A stretch of 64,000 nt of DNA, taken from contig OX388312.1 of NCBI GenBank assembly GCA_947579605.1, forward strand, positions 21,847,313 through 21,911,312, read 5' to 3'. Under the pieces are notes generated by a model. That model searched no databases. It was not told the origin of the DNA and was given only the letters and a program-made list of their open reading frames with translations. This document shows positions 11,385-22,802 of the stretch, one piece after another (positions within the stretch are counted from its first letter, which is position 1; the number at the start of each line of letters is the position of its first letter). The DNA comes from Athripsodes cinereus (lineage: Eukaryota > Arthropoda > Insecta > Trichoptera > Leptoceridae). Made by a program: the position numbers and the translations under genes.

Positions 11385-12889
11385 TTAACTCATTATTGAC
11401 CAGAGTTCCCAAATGGGAACAAAAGTTAAAACAAATATATTTCAAAACAGGATAGATTTAACGACGGTATTTAATTGTTATAAAATAGTAGTTATAGTGG
11501 ACATTTTTTTAGTGCAGTTCAGTTTATGCTAGACTGCGTTAGTGTCCTGTTGTGTCAATTTGAATTTTGCGTTTTTTAGTGTTGACGACATGGCGAAAAA
11601 CATGTATGAATATTTTTTAAAAAAAATAATTTTTGTTTTCAAAAAATACGAATACTTACTAAAAATAAAGTATAATTGTTATCTACAACACAAAAAAATA
11701 TTATTGTTATATATTTTTCCAATTATTATAGTTTTATTTTTAATGTTCCCAAATGGGAACTATGGGATAATATAGTAGTAATGGTTTTGTATGACAACAT
11801 TTCATAACATTTTTATTTATTTTTAATACAGCTTAACAACTGCAAATATTATAGATATATTGGAAAATGAAAAGGATTTAAATGCAGCAAACATACGAGT
11901 ACATATATTTACAACCACCAATAGAAGGAAATGAATCTGAAGAAGATAGTGGCGATGAAAATGATGTCTGTCCAGATGTGAAAACGATGTCTGTCCAGAG
12001 TGGTCGTCAGATGCAAACAGAAGCAAATTATACAATTGTTCAAGATGGGCAGGAGGCTGGCACCAAGATGGGTCAAGAAGGAGAAAAAGAGAATGTCAAT
12101 ACCTCAGCCAAATGTTATTGCACAGTATAAGAAGCTTATGTGTGGCGTGGATCGAATGGACCAAACTATAAGAAATTACAGAGTCGGCATCAGATCAAAA
12201 AAATGGTAGTGGTGTTTGTTCGCCTATTATATTGACACTGTTGTCCACAACATCTGGCAATTGCACAAAAAAATTGAAAAGCCTCCTGTGCTTGACTACC
12301 TTGCTTTTCGACGAAATATTGCGATGGTATATTTAAAAAATATATGGAACACTAATTACAGCCTTTGTTCGGACTAAGAGTACTAAACCTATGTCTTCCA
12401 AAGTTCATTCTAACGACCGGTTTGATGGAATAAAACATTGGATTGTTACTGTCCCAAAGCAAAATCAAGAAAGATTTGTCAAAAATGTCAAGTGCACATC
12501 CACATGAATTGTTCTAGAGCATTTCATGCTAAGTAAATGACGCTTTTTTTATTTTCATAATTATTTTTATTTTTTGATTATTGTCTATATTTGTTTTTTT
12601 GTTGATAATTTCAATAAAAAAACTTATAAATATTATATCATGTTCATCAAATATATTTTTTCACACGTTATGAATGTTACATTTTATTATTTGTATGCTT
12701 CTTATACTACACTTATTTTGTTGCTTATTATCCCAGAGTTCCCATTTGGGAACACTCCAATTTTTGGGTAAAAAAATTTTTTTTTGCATTTTTTTCACTA
12801 GAAACCTAATAAACTATCAATAATCTATAATTCTTTAAGACGGTTTCAAAATATTCAAAAAAAAAAAAAGTTGGGCAATAATGAGTTAA
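11385..12889 (+). mobile_element. Decayed piggyBac-type transposon with TTAA target sites
   Basis: TTAA stands at both edges (11385-11388 and 12886-12889). Just inside are inverted ends, CTCATTATTGACCA on the left (from 11389) and, on the other strand, CTCATTATTGCCCA on the right (to 12885). PiggyBac elements use TTAA targets and such CC-rich short ends. A 16-bp palindrome GTTCCCAAATGGGAAC occurs at 11405 and 11745 and, with a TTT centre, at 12738. The 11745 and 12738 copies with their flanks form a longer inverted pair, like piggyBac subterminal repeats. The transposase inside is a broken remnant. At about 1.5 kb the element is well under the usual 2.4-3 kb. Confidence 0.85.
11836..12538 (+). 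pseudogene. PiggyBac transposase remnant
   Basis: Several frames together give pieces of a piggyBac-family transposase. An acidic N-terminal piece (YLQPPIEGNESEEDSGDEND, about 11906-11965) resembles the family's acidic amino terminus. At 12128-12205 is the family signature CGVDRMDQTIRNYRVGIRSK, next to the last catalytic aspartates of the DDD core. It continues after a stop through DTVVHNIWQLHKK. Near 12411-12505 RFDGIKHWIV and a lone VKC recall the cysteine-rich C-terminus. The middle of the protein, with the first catalytic aspartates, is missing, and stops and frame changes interrupt the rest. It cannot make an active enzyme. Confidence in the family is high because of the GVDRMDQ motif together with the TTAA ends. 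Confidence 0.85.
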
Positions 12890-13655
12890 TGGGTTAAACT
12901 GTTCAGGGGATTATATTTACTTTATAATATGTACCGTACCTACTTCATATGATCCCATATGTACCAAGCCACTGGGATAAATTACCTCAAATTGTCTTAG
13001 CTTTGAAAAATAGCCAGCATACGTTTGAAATGTACAAGTCACAAGCAGTTTTTTTGTAACGACGTTATTACTTCTGCGAAGTGAATGTGTTATTTACCCC
13101 TTTAAGCAGGGTAGTTGTTTTTCCATTACACTTCTTAACTATTAATATCATTTCTTTTCCTTGTAAGAATGTTGTTTTTTTAATTTCTTAGCTTGTTAAT
13201 TTTTTTCCCAATACTAAAAAAAATGTAAATAAGTAGGTTTATATTAGGAATAATAAGTATCTCATTTACGAAATAGAAATAATTTAGCACTTTGATCGTT
13301 TTGAAAATTTCAAATGCTCCTGCACTTTTAAATACTTACTTATTAAAATATCAAAAATATTTTGAACTTATGTGCATCTTCAATGACTATGTCACTTACT
13401 CTTATAATTGTAGGTAATTCACACTTTATTTTCTACATTTGGTTGTAGCAAGTAGTATTGACAAATATAACCATAATTGAACAAATCACTCTTCATAATC
13501 ATAGAAGCATGTACCAATCTTCATATTTTTTACTTTTCTATTTGAGAAGTTTTCTATCCTAACAAGTCCATCAAAACACTAGTATTATAGTGACATAATC
13601 AATGATTGCATTTTCATCTGAACCATTTTTGATTATGATTTGGCATTACAATTTA
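12890..13655. other. AT-rich stretch, no gene seen
   Basis: Poly-T/poly-A rich sequence between the piggyBac relic and the next repeat. Nothing recognisable. Confidence 0.5.
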
Positions 13656-13905
13656 CTGCTACTATACCGTCACGGCAAATCTCACAAATGGGGCAGCTAA
13701 CAGACCAGCTGCACATAAAAAAACATACATGCTGTGCTCTCCGTGCCAATATAAAATCAAGACAATTAGGATTGGTGGCAAACCGCATCGCTGAATTTAA
13801 GATGTAAAATGTCTTAACTTTTTCAAACACTTGCCTTTTACAGGACACTCGAAAACTTACGAAGGAGAGTGGGAGACCAATTCTTTACGTGCTACTTCTG
13901 TAATT
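13656..13905 (-). mobile_element. Short retroposon, (TAG)n-tail family
   Basis: One of about nine copies in this window of a repeat of about 270 bp. In sense it begins near CCGTGGAGCACCCGG, has a middle GGTTTGCCACCCATCCTGAA, and ends GGGATATGCCGTGATGG followed by TAG- or TAGA-type simple repeats. Here sense is on the minus strand and the 3' end is near 13656. The simple-repeat tail and the target duplication seen at the 45.6-kb copy indicate LINE-driven insertion. It may be a SINE or the 3' end of a LINE; no protein is preserved. Confidence 0.75.
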
Positions 13906-15520
13906 TATTAAAGTTACTTCTTCTGTGATTGCAATACAAATAATTCTGTAAAATTTATGTTAAAGTTATTGAATGTTTCCACCGTTCATATTTTTATTTG
14001 AATTTTATGTTTCAGTGTAAGTATTGTAAAACCACATTCAAAATTTGAAATAACAATATTTTTTCTGTCACAAAAATGTACACCACAAGCATACCTAGGA
14101 TTTGGTTGTGTAATTTTTAAAGAAGAACCTTAAATAGTTGATAATTTTATGATGGTTTGTATTGATTTTTAATATGTACAGTGAAAAATAAAAAATATAT
14201 TAAAATAACTTTGACAAATTACATTACATAGAAGGTGACCTTGATTTTAAAACCAACGTTCAATAATAGCTTTTAAATTGTTCTCGCTAAAAATCAATTA
14301 AAACCATTAAAAAAATAGCCCTAAAATTTAATTCTATAAAGATCAATGAACAAAAAAATGTTAATTATAATAACATTTGGCAAAGATCAAAGGGTTTAGT
14401 GAAAGAGTATTTTGTTTGATAAGCGTTGCGGCAGTAATGTAATTATTAGTTGAATAACGCGTATTACATTGATGTCTATCACTTACTTAGTATGTACCTG
14501 CTCGTAGATTCGTACAGTATGTAACATTTCTGGCATTAAAGCACTTATGTGCGTTTAATCACTTTATGGAAGTAATAACATATTATTATAATACATATGT
14601 ATGAATATTGTAATGAACAATATGTATCCAAACTTGTCTATCAGTCTGAAATCTAAATTTAACATAAGTAAAATATTTGGGAATATATTTTTTAAAAAAA
14701 ATATATTTTTGACTATACATACTTTGATTATAAGCTTTGAAGTTTAGAAAGTATACTAAAAACCTTATAAAGATTTAAAAAAGTATTTTAAACACATACG
14801 AGTTTGAGCTTAATTATTCTAAGGGTACAAAAGTTTCTAATTATAATTTTCTTGGTGAAAATTACAGAAAGTATTTTTTTGCGTTGTTTTCAGTAAAACC
14901 AAATAAATATATGTACCTAGTCATATTTTAAACTACTCTAGAGTCTAGATTAATCATTTATGGTTCAAAATATGTTTAACATCTACACTTCTAGTAAGTA
15001 AAATCCAGTTCTCGACATCTAATTGTGTCAAAAATTCATAATACAAAAAAATTTACTTTGTTTTTCAAGTAATAGTTTGATATATATTTTTAAAATATTC
15101 ATTAAGTGGTACAAACTGTGTAACAAAAAATAATAGAATGTGTAATATGTTCAAAATAATCTTTAGTGTAATTTGCGGAATTTTCAGAAGTTTTCTAAAT
15201 CAATTTTTGATATATACCTACATTCTTTGTTTTGCAATTGATAGACAAGTTCAAAGACACATTCTCAGACATCATACTATTATTATTTTGTGATGATATA
15301 TTATTGCAAAGTTTGTTAAAAGTACATATTACGCAGCTAATTTGAAATGTTGCTTTCGTAGTTAGGTTAGGTTAGAGAAGCAACAGACAGATAAAATTAC
15401 TTACTCTTCATATTATTTAATAATTATTTTGCCAAAGTATAATTTTACCTAATACCCAATGGGATCTTGGTGGGCTTGTAAGACCTTTTTTCATTATACA
15501 ATAATATTTTTTGAGTTTTT
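13906..15520. other. AT-rich stretch, no gene seen
   Basis: No credible coding or repeat boundary. A run GTTAGGTTAGGTTAG at about 15360-15375 is an interstitial telomere-like or low-complexity motif common in insects. Confidence 0.45.
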
Positions 15521-15529
15521 AGTCACGTT

Positions 15530-15640
15530 CCCCAAACATCAGCTTTGTCATTCTGACGGAGGCCTTTCTGTCCTTTGCTAGTTGAAACAGTTCCTCTACC
15601 CAAGGTGTCTCTGTCTTTTGTAAATAGTTTTGACAAATCA
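15530..15640 (-). pseudogene. Possible LINE C-terminal remnant
   Basis: The minus strand gives a short open piece TPWVEELFQLAKDRKASVRM, then a stop about 13 codons later. The LAKDR pattern is common at the carboxyl end of insect LINE proteins (typically LAqDRxxW). No reverse transcriptase lies next to it. Weak evidence from one motif only. Confidence 0.3.
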
Positions 15641-16750
15641 AATAAACAATGATTCCTATAGTGCAGTTAATAAAAAATAAAATTGACTAATATTACTCAT
15701 TTTTAATTCGGGTTTGTTAGGGAGAAAACATCAAATTGAAAAAGTATATGTAGGTACATATTATAAAAAATAATTATTCAAGATTATAAGGCTTAAATTA
15801 CAGAATATATGGGCTTTGGGTTTATTTCAAATACAGATTTATCTCAAAAAAGGTAAAATAGTACTAAAGTTTCATAGATAATGGTATCTAGTCAATTTTC
15901 TAATTTTGAACATAGACATTGATTCCATAAATATCAAATTTATTTTATCTATAAATTTGTGTAATAATTGTAGATATAATATATTTTATCCTAAAATTTC
16001 CTTATGCTCCAAATGGGAATGAAACAATTTTCGACATACTAGGAAAGTTACACGTGTATGTTACGGTAGCGTGGATTTGATTTTTAAAATTATTTCCAAG
16101 TAAACATTACCATGTAAAAAAAAATATTACTCAATAACTTGAATTCAGTAAGCTAAACAATTCTGTGTAGATGAAATATTAAATAATGTTAAGAATTTCT
16201 CTTATGTGTATATGTTTACCGTTGATATTATATAAGACTAAAATTGATTTAATTCGATTTTTCTCAAAACAAATGTAAAAAATTATTGAGAAAGCCATGT
16301 GTTTCAAAGTTTTTTTTTTGAGAAGTATTCTATGAGTTATTGATATCTTTCCATGGAACCAAATATAGAATAGTCTACAGTTTTCCTAATATCCTAATTT
16401 CTCACTTTGTCACGCAACGTGCCACTAACCATACTCCTCAGCGATCGCATCTCATTTATTTCATCGTTGCATATTCAAAATGAGGAATGTGCGAATATTT
16501 TCATTTAGTCACACTCTTTAAAAACTGTACATTAGGGCATTAAAATTGTTGTTTGGACGGTGTCTTTTTAGTGGCATGTGATATTATTCTTTAAACATTT
16601 AATTTAAATATTTGATACTAAAATTCACTTTATGCAATGGTTATAATGTCATTATAAGCAGTTTATTTTTGAAATGTCAAAACATTTATAAATTTACACA
16701 CCCCATTTCAAATATGCAACGACGTATATACAGATATGTTATGTAAAAGT
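15641..16750. other. AT-rich stretch, no gene seen
   Basis: Nothing recognisable. A sequence CTCCAAATGGGAATG near 16007 resembles half of the piggyBac palindrome but stands alone. Confidence 0.4.
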
Positions 16751-16756
16751 ATAGAT

Positions 16757-16860
16757 TTGTTTATTTATTTATTCATTCTTTACAGTATATTGTCTACAAA
16801 CAAAAGCAATTATAGTAATAGGATCTTATTAATGCCTACTTAACATTATTAGAGGCTACG
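16757..16860 (-). mobile_element. LINE 3' tail fragment
   Basis: On the minus strand this ends in AAATAAATAAATAAAC after TTGTAGACAATATACTGTA, matching the general form of non-LTR element tails elsewhere in the window. Only the untranslated end remains. Confidence 0.4.
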
Positions 16861-17101
16861 ACCATTCTTGGAAGAATGAACTTTGTATAATAAACCTCAC
16901 GTAGGTATCTACCACGTAAAGTAGCTAATTATATCACACAGATTCTAGGAAAGAAACCTAATAACATCTATCGGTACTAATATTATAAAGTATTAATCGA
17001 TATTGTGTATTTAACTTTGGATTATTACGCACAACAGTATTGAGTTTCAAAGCTTTGTATTTTTTTATTATTATTTGAATAACTCGTTCCCGTTCAATAA
17101 C

Positions 17102-17255
17102 CTGAGCCCGTAGACAATTTGTACTTGGCGATCGCCTACAAACGAATTTTCGTCAATAACTGCAACAATAACGCATAATTATACGGTACGTGTAGGTAGA
17201 TTGTCGAAAAGTTCGCCAGTAGACGATCGCTAAGTACAAATTGTCTACGGCTCAG
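17102..17255. mobile_element. MITE-like palindrome, 154 bp
   Basis: The ends form an inverted repeat of about 37 bp: CTGAGCCCGTAGACAATTTG from 17102 and its near complement to 17255. Further inside, CGAATTTTCGTCAAT faces ATTGTCGAAAAGTTCG, so arms total about 60 bp. It has no coding content. It fits a short DNA-transposon derivative; a clear target duplication was not found. Confidence 0.75.
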
Positions 17256-17329
17256 ATTTCAATCAGATTCCAGTTGGTATAAAACAAAAGGATTTTTTTT
17301 TTATGAATATTCAGAGACGTTTACGAGGT

Positions 17330-17527
17330 TTATTTCTTTGTTTGATATTGTAGATTTGCGTCAGATATTTGGTTTTTATCAAAAAATATACCTATGTATT
17401 TGTAGACACGTATCAAGGGTTCTGTTGAAAGGTTCAGTCTTTGTTGAGCCAACTCCTGTAGGTACTTGATAATGAATTTGTCAGCTTTAGTAAGTAATTC
17501 CAAAAAATCAGTGCAGCAATATAACAA
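17330..17527 (-). CDS. Unrecognised 65-codon open frame
   Basis: The frame reads ELLTKADKFIIKYLQELAQQ then RLNLSTEPLIRVYKYIGIFF, with even amino-acid use, amphipathic character and few Asn/Ile runs. It looks more like real protein than most short frames here. There is no clear splice signal, promoter or neighbour. It could be an orphan exon, a decayed gene fragment or chance. I do not recognise the family. Confidence 0.2.
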   Translation of the reverse strand: MLYCCTDFLELLTKADKFIIKYLQELAQQRLNLSTEPLIRVYKYIGIFFDKNQISDANLQYQTKK

Positions 17528-18469
17528 ACCCTCTTATGGAAGTTAAACTTGACAGCTGTTAAGGTTAAATTCGTCTAATGCTTTTTTAACATGATCAAAT
17601 TTATGACTTACATTACATGAATTTTAATATTTAAATAAAAATAGCGAAGTTGTTTTTCTTAGATTTGAATGAAAAACCATTTAAAATGTAATTAAATAAA
17701 ATATATATGAGAAACCTTCACTCTTACACAAACAAATATATTCTTTGTTTTATTTAAATCTATTATGATCAAAATTAAAATATGAAGTTAGCGCTTCTGG
17801 GAAGTATTTATATCAAACAATTTTGAAAAGTAAAAATAAGGCGCTGTATTAAATTCACAATTTCTTTTGTTGCAGGTAAGCAGAATTCAATATATTATGA
17901 AGCTATTTTCTACAAAACTATTTTTTGTTATGCAGTTTATGAATCTACCTACAAGATATGAAAACAGTCATCAGGTATGTATATAATTTTACGTATTCAA
18001 AATTGTACTTGATTCATGAGTAAATATTTTGTAATACGATTTTTCTTTGTTCAGAGAGTTTAATTGTGTGGGTTGATACATCTGAAATCAACTTAGACTG
18101 AAGAGATATCGCTTGCTTTCATGAACAGGGACATATCTTAAAAACCATTTTTAAGAAAAACGTGTTTAAAAAATTCTAATAAATATTTAGTTTATTTTGC
18201 ATCAATACATCGGCTTCTTCATCGGTTTTGTTAAAATCGTTTTCTCTTGCATAACTATATTATAACCAATTGAATAGTTCAGATTGATAATTACCTGATA
18301 AATCGAAAGACTTCTGTTTCACGATTTGCAGCCTACATATAGTACAAAGAAAAACGTGTTTCAATTCACCTAATTATGAAATTCAACCACGTGTGCACCG
18401 ACACAACAAATTATATAAAAAACAGTGATATTTTTGGTCAATTTCTGCTATACATAGGTTATTCAATAG
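17528..18469. other. AT-rich stretch, no gene seen
   Basis: No recognisable feature. Confidence 0.45.
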
Positions 18470-19058
18470 TATGCAGCTAGAAAATGTATATTGATGATCA
18501 TAGTTGTATTCTTTTTTATTATCTTTCACTGTACACTGTTACAAAATATCATGGCAGATCCAAATATGAGCTGGGAGAAGAGTACAGATTATACTTATAA
18601 AATTTATTCACTGTGTCGGTGTTTAGGTAGTAGAATTCCATATCGAAAAAATAAAACAGGTGTTTTATTCTACTAAAGATTTTATTTTGTGAGAGAGACG
18701 TCTTTCGTCTTATGAGGACATTGTCAATCTTTGTATATTGATGATATTGATGATGAAACCCCATAGATTGACAATGTCCTCATAAGACGAAAGACGTCTC
18801 TCTCACAAAATAAAATCTTTAGTAGAATAAAACACCTGTTTTATTTTTTCGACTTATAAAATTATTTATTCCTCTACATAGCTGAATTTCATAGCATAAT
18901 TATGCATTCACACAATTTTGCATTCACTGGGCGAGATGCACTTCCTCACCCCCATACTGCCATCTATGCATTTCTATGATATCTGGTAACGGTATACAGT
19001 GAACGAATAATAATTATACATACAAATATGATCATCAATATATTTTTTCTGCTGGATA
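18470..19058. repeat. Large palindrome with 88-bp perfect core arms
   Basis: Bases 18643-18730 and 18765-18852 are perfect reverse complements (88 of 88) round a 34-bp spacer. Beyond the core the two sides are still related but diverged: TATTGATGATCAT near 18491 faces ATGATCATCAATA near 19029, and CAGC/GCTG mark the outer ends. A transcript from either strand would form a long hairpin, a possible siRNA source. It contains no protein-like frame. Confidence 0.9.
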
Positions 19059-19410
19059 ACGTATAGTAGAAATTTACCATATTTTTTTAGAAAATTTTAT
19101 ATCGTTGCTCACACATTTATTTTGTTTATTGTAAAAAAAAACGATTTAAATATTCTCATTTCTCTAAATATAAGTAAAATCTTGCCTTTTGCATAATAAT
19201 ATGCTAAACATATTTAATGCAATATTTATGCGAAGACAGCGCAAAAACCCAACTCAATATGATAATATACTTTTGTCGCAAACGATGAACTCGCATATTA
19301 TTATGAAGACGTAATAACGACATTATGCTCTATCTCTCTTGCAACGATAGAGATATGATAATGAGGAAACTATTAATTTTTTCGGTAGTCACTTGGTGAA
19401 AGTTCATTTT
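19059..19410. other. AT-rich stretch, no gene seen
   Basis: Short unannotated spacer between two palindromes. Confidence 0.45.
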
Positions 19411-19594
19411 TAATAAATTTTGTTATAAAAATAAAATCAAAAACACTGTTTACTTTCACTTGTTATTTATTTTAAATATTTTAGCAAAGATCTTTCGTTA
19501 TATTAACATCATCAGTGCTCACTTACAATTTAAAATAAATAACAAGTGAAAGTAAACAGTGTTTTTGATTTTATTTTTATAACAAAATTTATTA
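19411..19594 (-). repeat. Perfect 67-bp inverted repeat round a ribozyme-like core
   Basis: 19411-19477 and 19528-19594 are perfect reverse complements. The 50-bp spacer is not random: on the minus strand it holds a hammerhead-like core. Such an arrangement is known from Penelope-like retroelements, whose terminal repeats carry hammerhead motifs. No Penelope coding sequence is present. Confidence 0.9.
19478..19527 (-). ncRNA. Hammerhead-ribozyme-like motif
   Basis: Minus strand 5' to 3': AGCA, the core CTGATGA, one T, stem GTTA-ATA-TAAC, the core GAAA, palindrome GATC, TT, then TGCT. AGCA pairs with TGCT as stem I, which continues after an internal loop into the 67-bp perfect arms. GTTA/TAAC is stem II. 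A-GATC-T is a minimal palindromic stem III like those of Penelope-type hammerheads that work as dimers. Cleavage would fall after the TT before GCT. The extra T between CTGATGA and stem II departs from the textbook core, so activity is uncertain. Confidence 0.55.
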
Positions 19595-20024
19595 TTATTG
19601 ATAATGAGGATTAGAGACAACATAGATACTTATTAAAAAAAAATTTTTTTCGTTTTTAAGTCATAGCTTGTATTTTTAGTTTTATGATGTTATTCTTACA
19701 AGCGAGCGATATATTCAGATTATTGATGGAATCGATAGGACACTATATAAGAGATGGATGATGTTACGGCTCAGACTGTAAAGGCATTTAAGGGTAATAT
19801 AGGGGATGGTTTGACGAGGTAGTGAAAAATAAAGGTGAGGAAAAAACTAGGTATCACCAAAAATTGCCCCTTTTAACCTCAAGTGGCAAGCAATTGACAT
19901 CAGTGGCGGGACCACATCACCTTTTGATATTGGTCATGCTTTCGTAATGAATTTTTGGTCATCGATACACGGGCGTACCCAAAATTTTTACTAGAAGAGA
20001 ACTGTTTTGTTTAAAGATTTTGCA
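19595..20024. other. No gene seen
   Basis: Unannotated spacer. A phrase ACGGGCGTACCCA at about 19969-19981 is reminiscent of a DNA-transposon end but has no partner. Confidence 0.4.
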
Positions 20025-20650
20025 GGTGTCTGGGTGTCTCGGTGGGACCTTCTGCGTGAGTCGTGCTTACCCCCGGCTTACCTGGATGAGCTTGATGGTT
20101 GATTTTGCCTTGTGTGATCGTGGCTGTCGCGGGCGAACTCGTTTCTTCGTTTTTTGTGCTGTCCTGTCTCCCTTGGTGGAGTCTTAGGTCTGGGAGGGAT
20201 GTCCCTTGGGGAGGGAAGCGTGTCTGCGAAGACTCCAGTATCGGCGACCCTCGGTTTCACCGACATGAATACCAAAAGAAGTTTACGGACACCTCAACTC
20301 GGCTCTCTGCTCTTTTTCTTTAAATTCTTAATTTTTATTTCTATTATTTTGTTTTAAATATTGATTTGTTATCTAAGTTAAGGAAATGTAGTTGTTAATA
20401 TATTGTAAGTTTTATATTGTGAATGTTTTTGCTTCTCTCGGCTAGAGGGACATCGAAGGAGTGTAGTCAAAAGATTCCACACATGGAGGTTATGGTGGTT
20501 TGGTGGTTTTTTGGCCGGCCAGCCACTCAGGCTGCCCACTATGACGCCTCTGGTGTGGACAAACTTTGTGCAGTGCAGGATTCGGGTAAATGGAAGTCCC
20601 CAGACTTCTGCGCTATCCGGGTGGTCGGGGGGTCTCCTTCAATGTAGAAG
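20025..20650. other. GC-rich island of unknown origin
   Basis: Two blocks (about 20025-20290 and 20430-20645) are far richer in G+C than the surrounding sequence and are separated by an AT-rich stretch. Open frames of 65-74 codons occur in several frames on both strands, with no family resemblance. The abrupt edges suggest a fragment of a transposable element, such as a LINE 5' region, but I cannot assign it. Confidence 0.45.
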
Positions 20651-21261
20651 AGAGCTGTCAGTTTTTGTATTATTTATATTATAATGTTGTTTTTTTTGTA
20701 TTGGCTTTTACAGTTTTGTTTATTTATTTATTATATATTCACGGCGTTAGCCTTTAACATGTTAATAATCAAATCATAATAGAGAACAACATCATGAAAA
20801 AAAAAATACAATTAATGTGTCGAATCAAAAATAGTTGTTTAATAATAATTGTTTAATAATACTTGGCAAAACATTCAGCTTTTCGAATTTTAAAACTAGA
20901 ATGCCCTTGATATCTCAGTATCTTTATTATCCAATGTAAGTAATCTTATAATGGGACGATAGAAATACTGGTCCTTAATCCCACTATCCAGTATAAGTTA
21001 GATGCAAGAAAATTTGCGATCCTGTATGCAATTGTTAAGACATACATAAGTAAATATTTAACATGTATGAAAAGCACGCCGTTGTAGATTTGCGATGCTT
21101 TTTGTATTTATGGAAAGTATGCCAATGGTTGACAATGACCTTTTGTGAACTTATCCGTAAGAGAGTAATGAGCTTAGTAGTTGCTGTATTAAGCGGTACG
21201 TGATTTCTCAATGTACGTAGGTTTTTAATTAATTATTTAAGCTTTGCACGTAGAGTTTACT
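20651..21261. other. AT-rich stretch, no gene seen
   Basis: Contains a TTTATTTATTTATT run near 20718 that may be the reversed tail of another LINE fragment. Nothing else. Confidence 0.4.
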
Positions 21262-21507
21262 CCGTGAAGTCCACGGCAAAGAATATGACTCTCATAATAT
21301 TCTTTAAGTTTTCAAATGTTCTGTAAAAGGCAGGTATTTTTAAAACATGAAGTTTCAGACATTTAAAATCTTAGTTCAGTGATGAGGATATTCACCTATC
21401 TTGAATAACTTATTTATATTTTACAGCGAGGAGACAACCTGTATGTTTATTACATACACATAGTCACCTGGTTACCTCATTTGTGGGTTATGTGTTGTGA
21501 TGGGATA
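21262..21507 (+). mobile_element. Short retroposon, (TAG)n-tail family, diverged copy
   Basis: Sense is on the + strand: starts CCGTGAAGTCCACGG, then TGTAAAAGGCAGGTATTT, and ends GTTGTGATGGGATAGATAG. Heavily diverged from the 45.6-kb copy but in the same order throughout. Confidence 0.6.
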
Positions 21508-21510
21508 GAT

Positions 21511-22800
21511 AGATGGTATGTATGTGCAATATTTGTAATGCAAATTGGTTGATTTAACACATCCTTAATAAAAGAGAATAAATGTTTGAAGCAATTATTC
21601 TACTGTCTATCCAATTTATGGACAATCCCAAATAGCATAAACAGAAACAGATCTATGTTTGATATTTCAGTGTAATTATTTAAATATTGTAACATATAAA
21701 TATTGCACATTTTGCGATACTGAAAATTACCTTTGCTGCTTACAAATAACTTGATAAAAATTAATGTCGCAGATTTTAACAAGTAGAAATCCCATCTTAA
21801 TATTAGGTAAAAAAAGTTCATTCATGATCCACAAATACACCGAGTATAATCTGACTAATATCACAATAGGTTCAATATACATTATACTACTAAAATAAGT
21901 ATACACTACATAGTAGGTACTACATAGAAGTCTCATTGATATTCTTCATGTGTTTGTTTGCTTAAGGTATCATAATAATATCTAATATTGAGTAGGTATA
22001 ATAACACTACACTACATTGGTACTGGAAGATACTACTTACTTATCTCATTCTCCGCGTATATTGTACAAGTCCACAAGTTTTTCATATTATTAAGTAAAC
22101 CCCTTTCAGCGAAGCGAGGCGAGGGATTCGTGGAATGCATTGATTCAAAGTTGTAGATATAAATTTTAATAAAACAAAATTGTATTTATTTTAATAAACG
22201 CGTTTTAGTGCCATAATTATGTAAGAACGTTATTATAAATACTTCAGCTCCTTTGTGAATAACTTATTCCCAACAATATGAATATCATTAATTATTGTAG
22301 TGTCTATGATTTTCTATAAACGTTTCTATTTGTGGAGAAAAGAATAGGTTTTTATTCTCTTGCCTGTAAATTTTCGAGCGTTTTATCCATCAATAACCAT
22401 ATCAATTTAGAAGATATATAAATGGGTTAAAATACTTGAAATAAGTGAAGGCTTTTATTGTTAAATTAGAAACGTAAGACGTATAATATTTAGGAGAAGA
22501 TTCTTAAAATATCAAATAATTATACATAATATATTTATTATTACCTGTAGGTACTAAACGATGAAATGACAAACATTGCTTACATACAAATTGAAGTTTT
22601 ACTTAATAGTTTAACACGAGACAGACTAAATCCTCGGTTGAAAGGATAAGGATTACCTAAAAGCTTAAGATGTATATGTATTACCTACCTAATTTGAAAA
22701 AGAAAATTAAACTTTGGCTTAAAGTATATACGTATCATCTAGTTTTTTAAGAAGTTGATCGATTATAGTTTGTTATATATAAAAGTAAGTTCAAAAATAC
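21511..22800. other. AT-rich stretch, no gene seen
   Basis: No recognisable gene or element. TAGGTAC-type words are frequent. Confidence 0.45.
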
Positions 22801-22802
22801 CT

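Noticed and set aside
18731..18764. A third hammerhead in the spacer of the 88-bp palindrome (TTGATGA...GAAAC)
   Set aside because: The first core base is T instead of C and no stem II forms between the two boxes. It is probably chance in a GATGAT-rich spacer.
20078..20357. Proline/arginine-rich frames in the GC-rich island as genes
   Set aside because: Overlapping frames on both strands reflect base composition. There is no homology, promoter or splice support.
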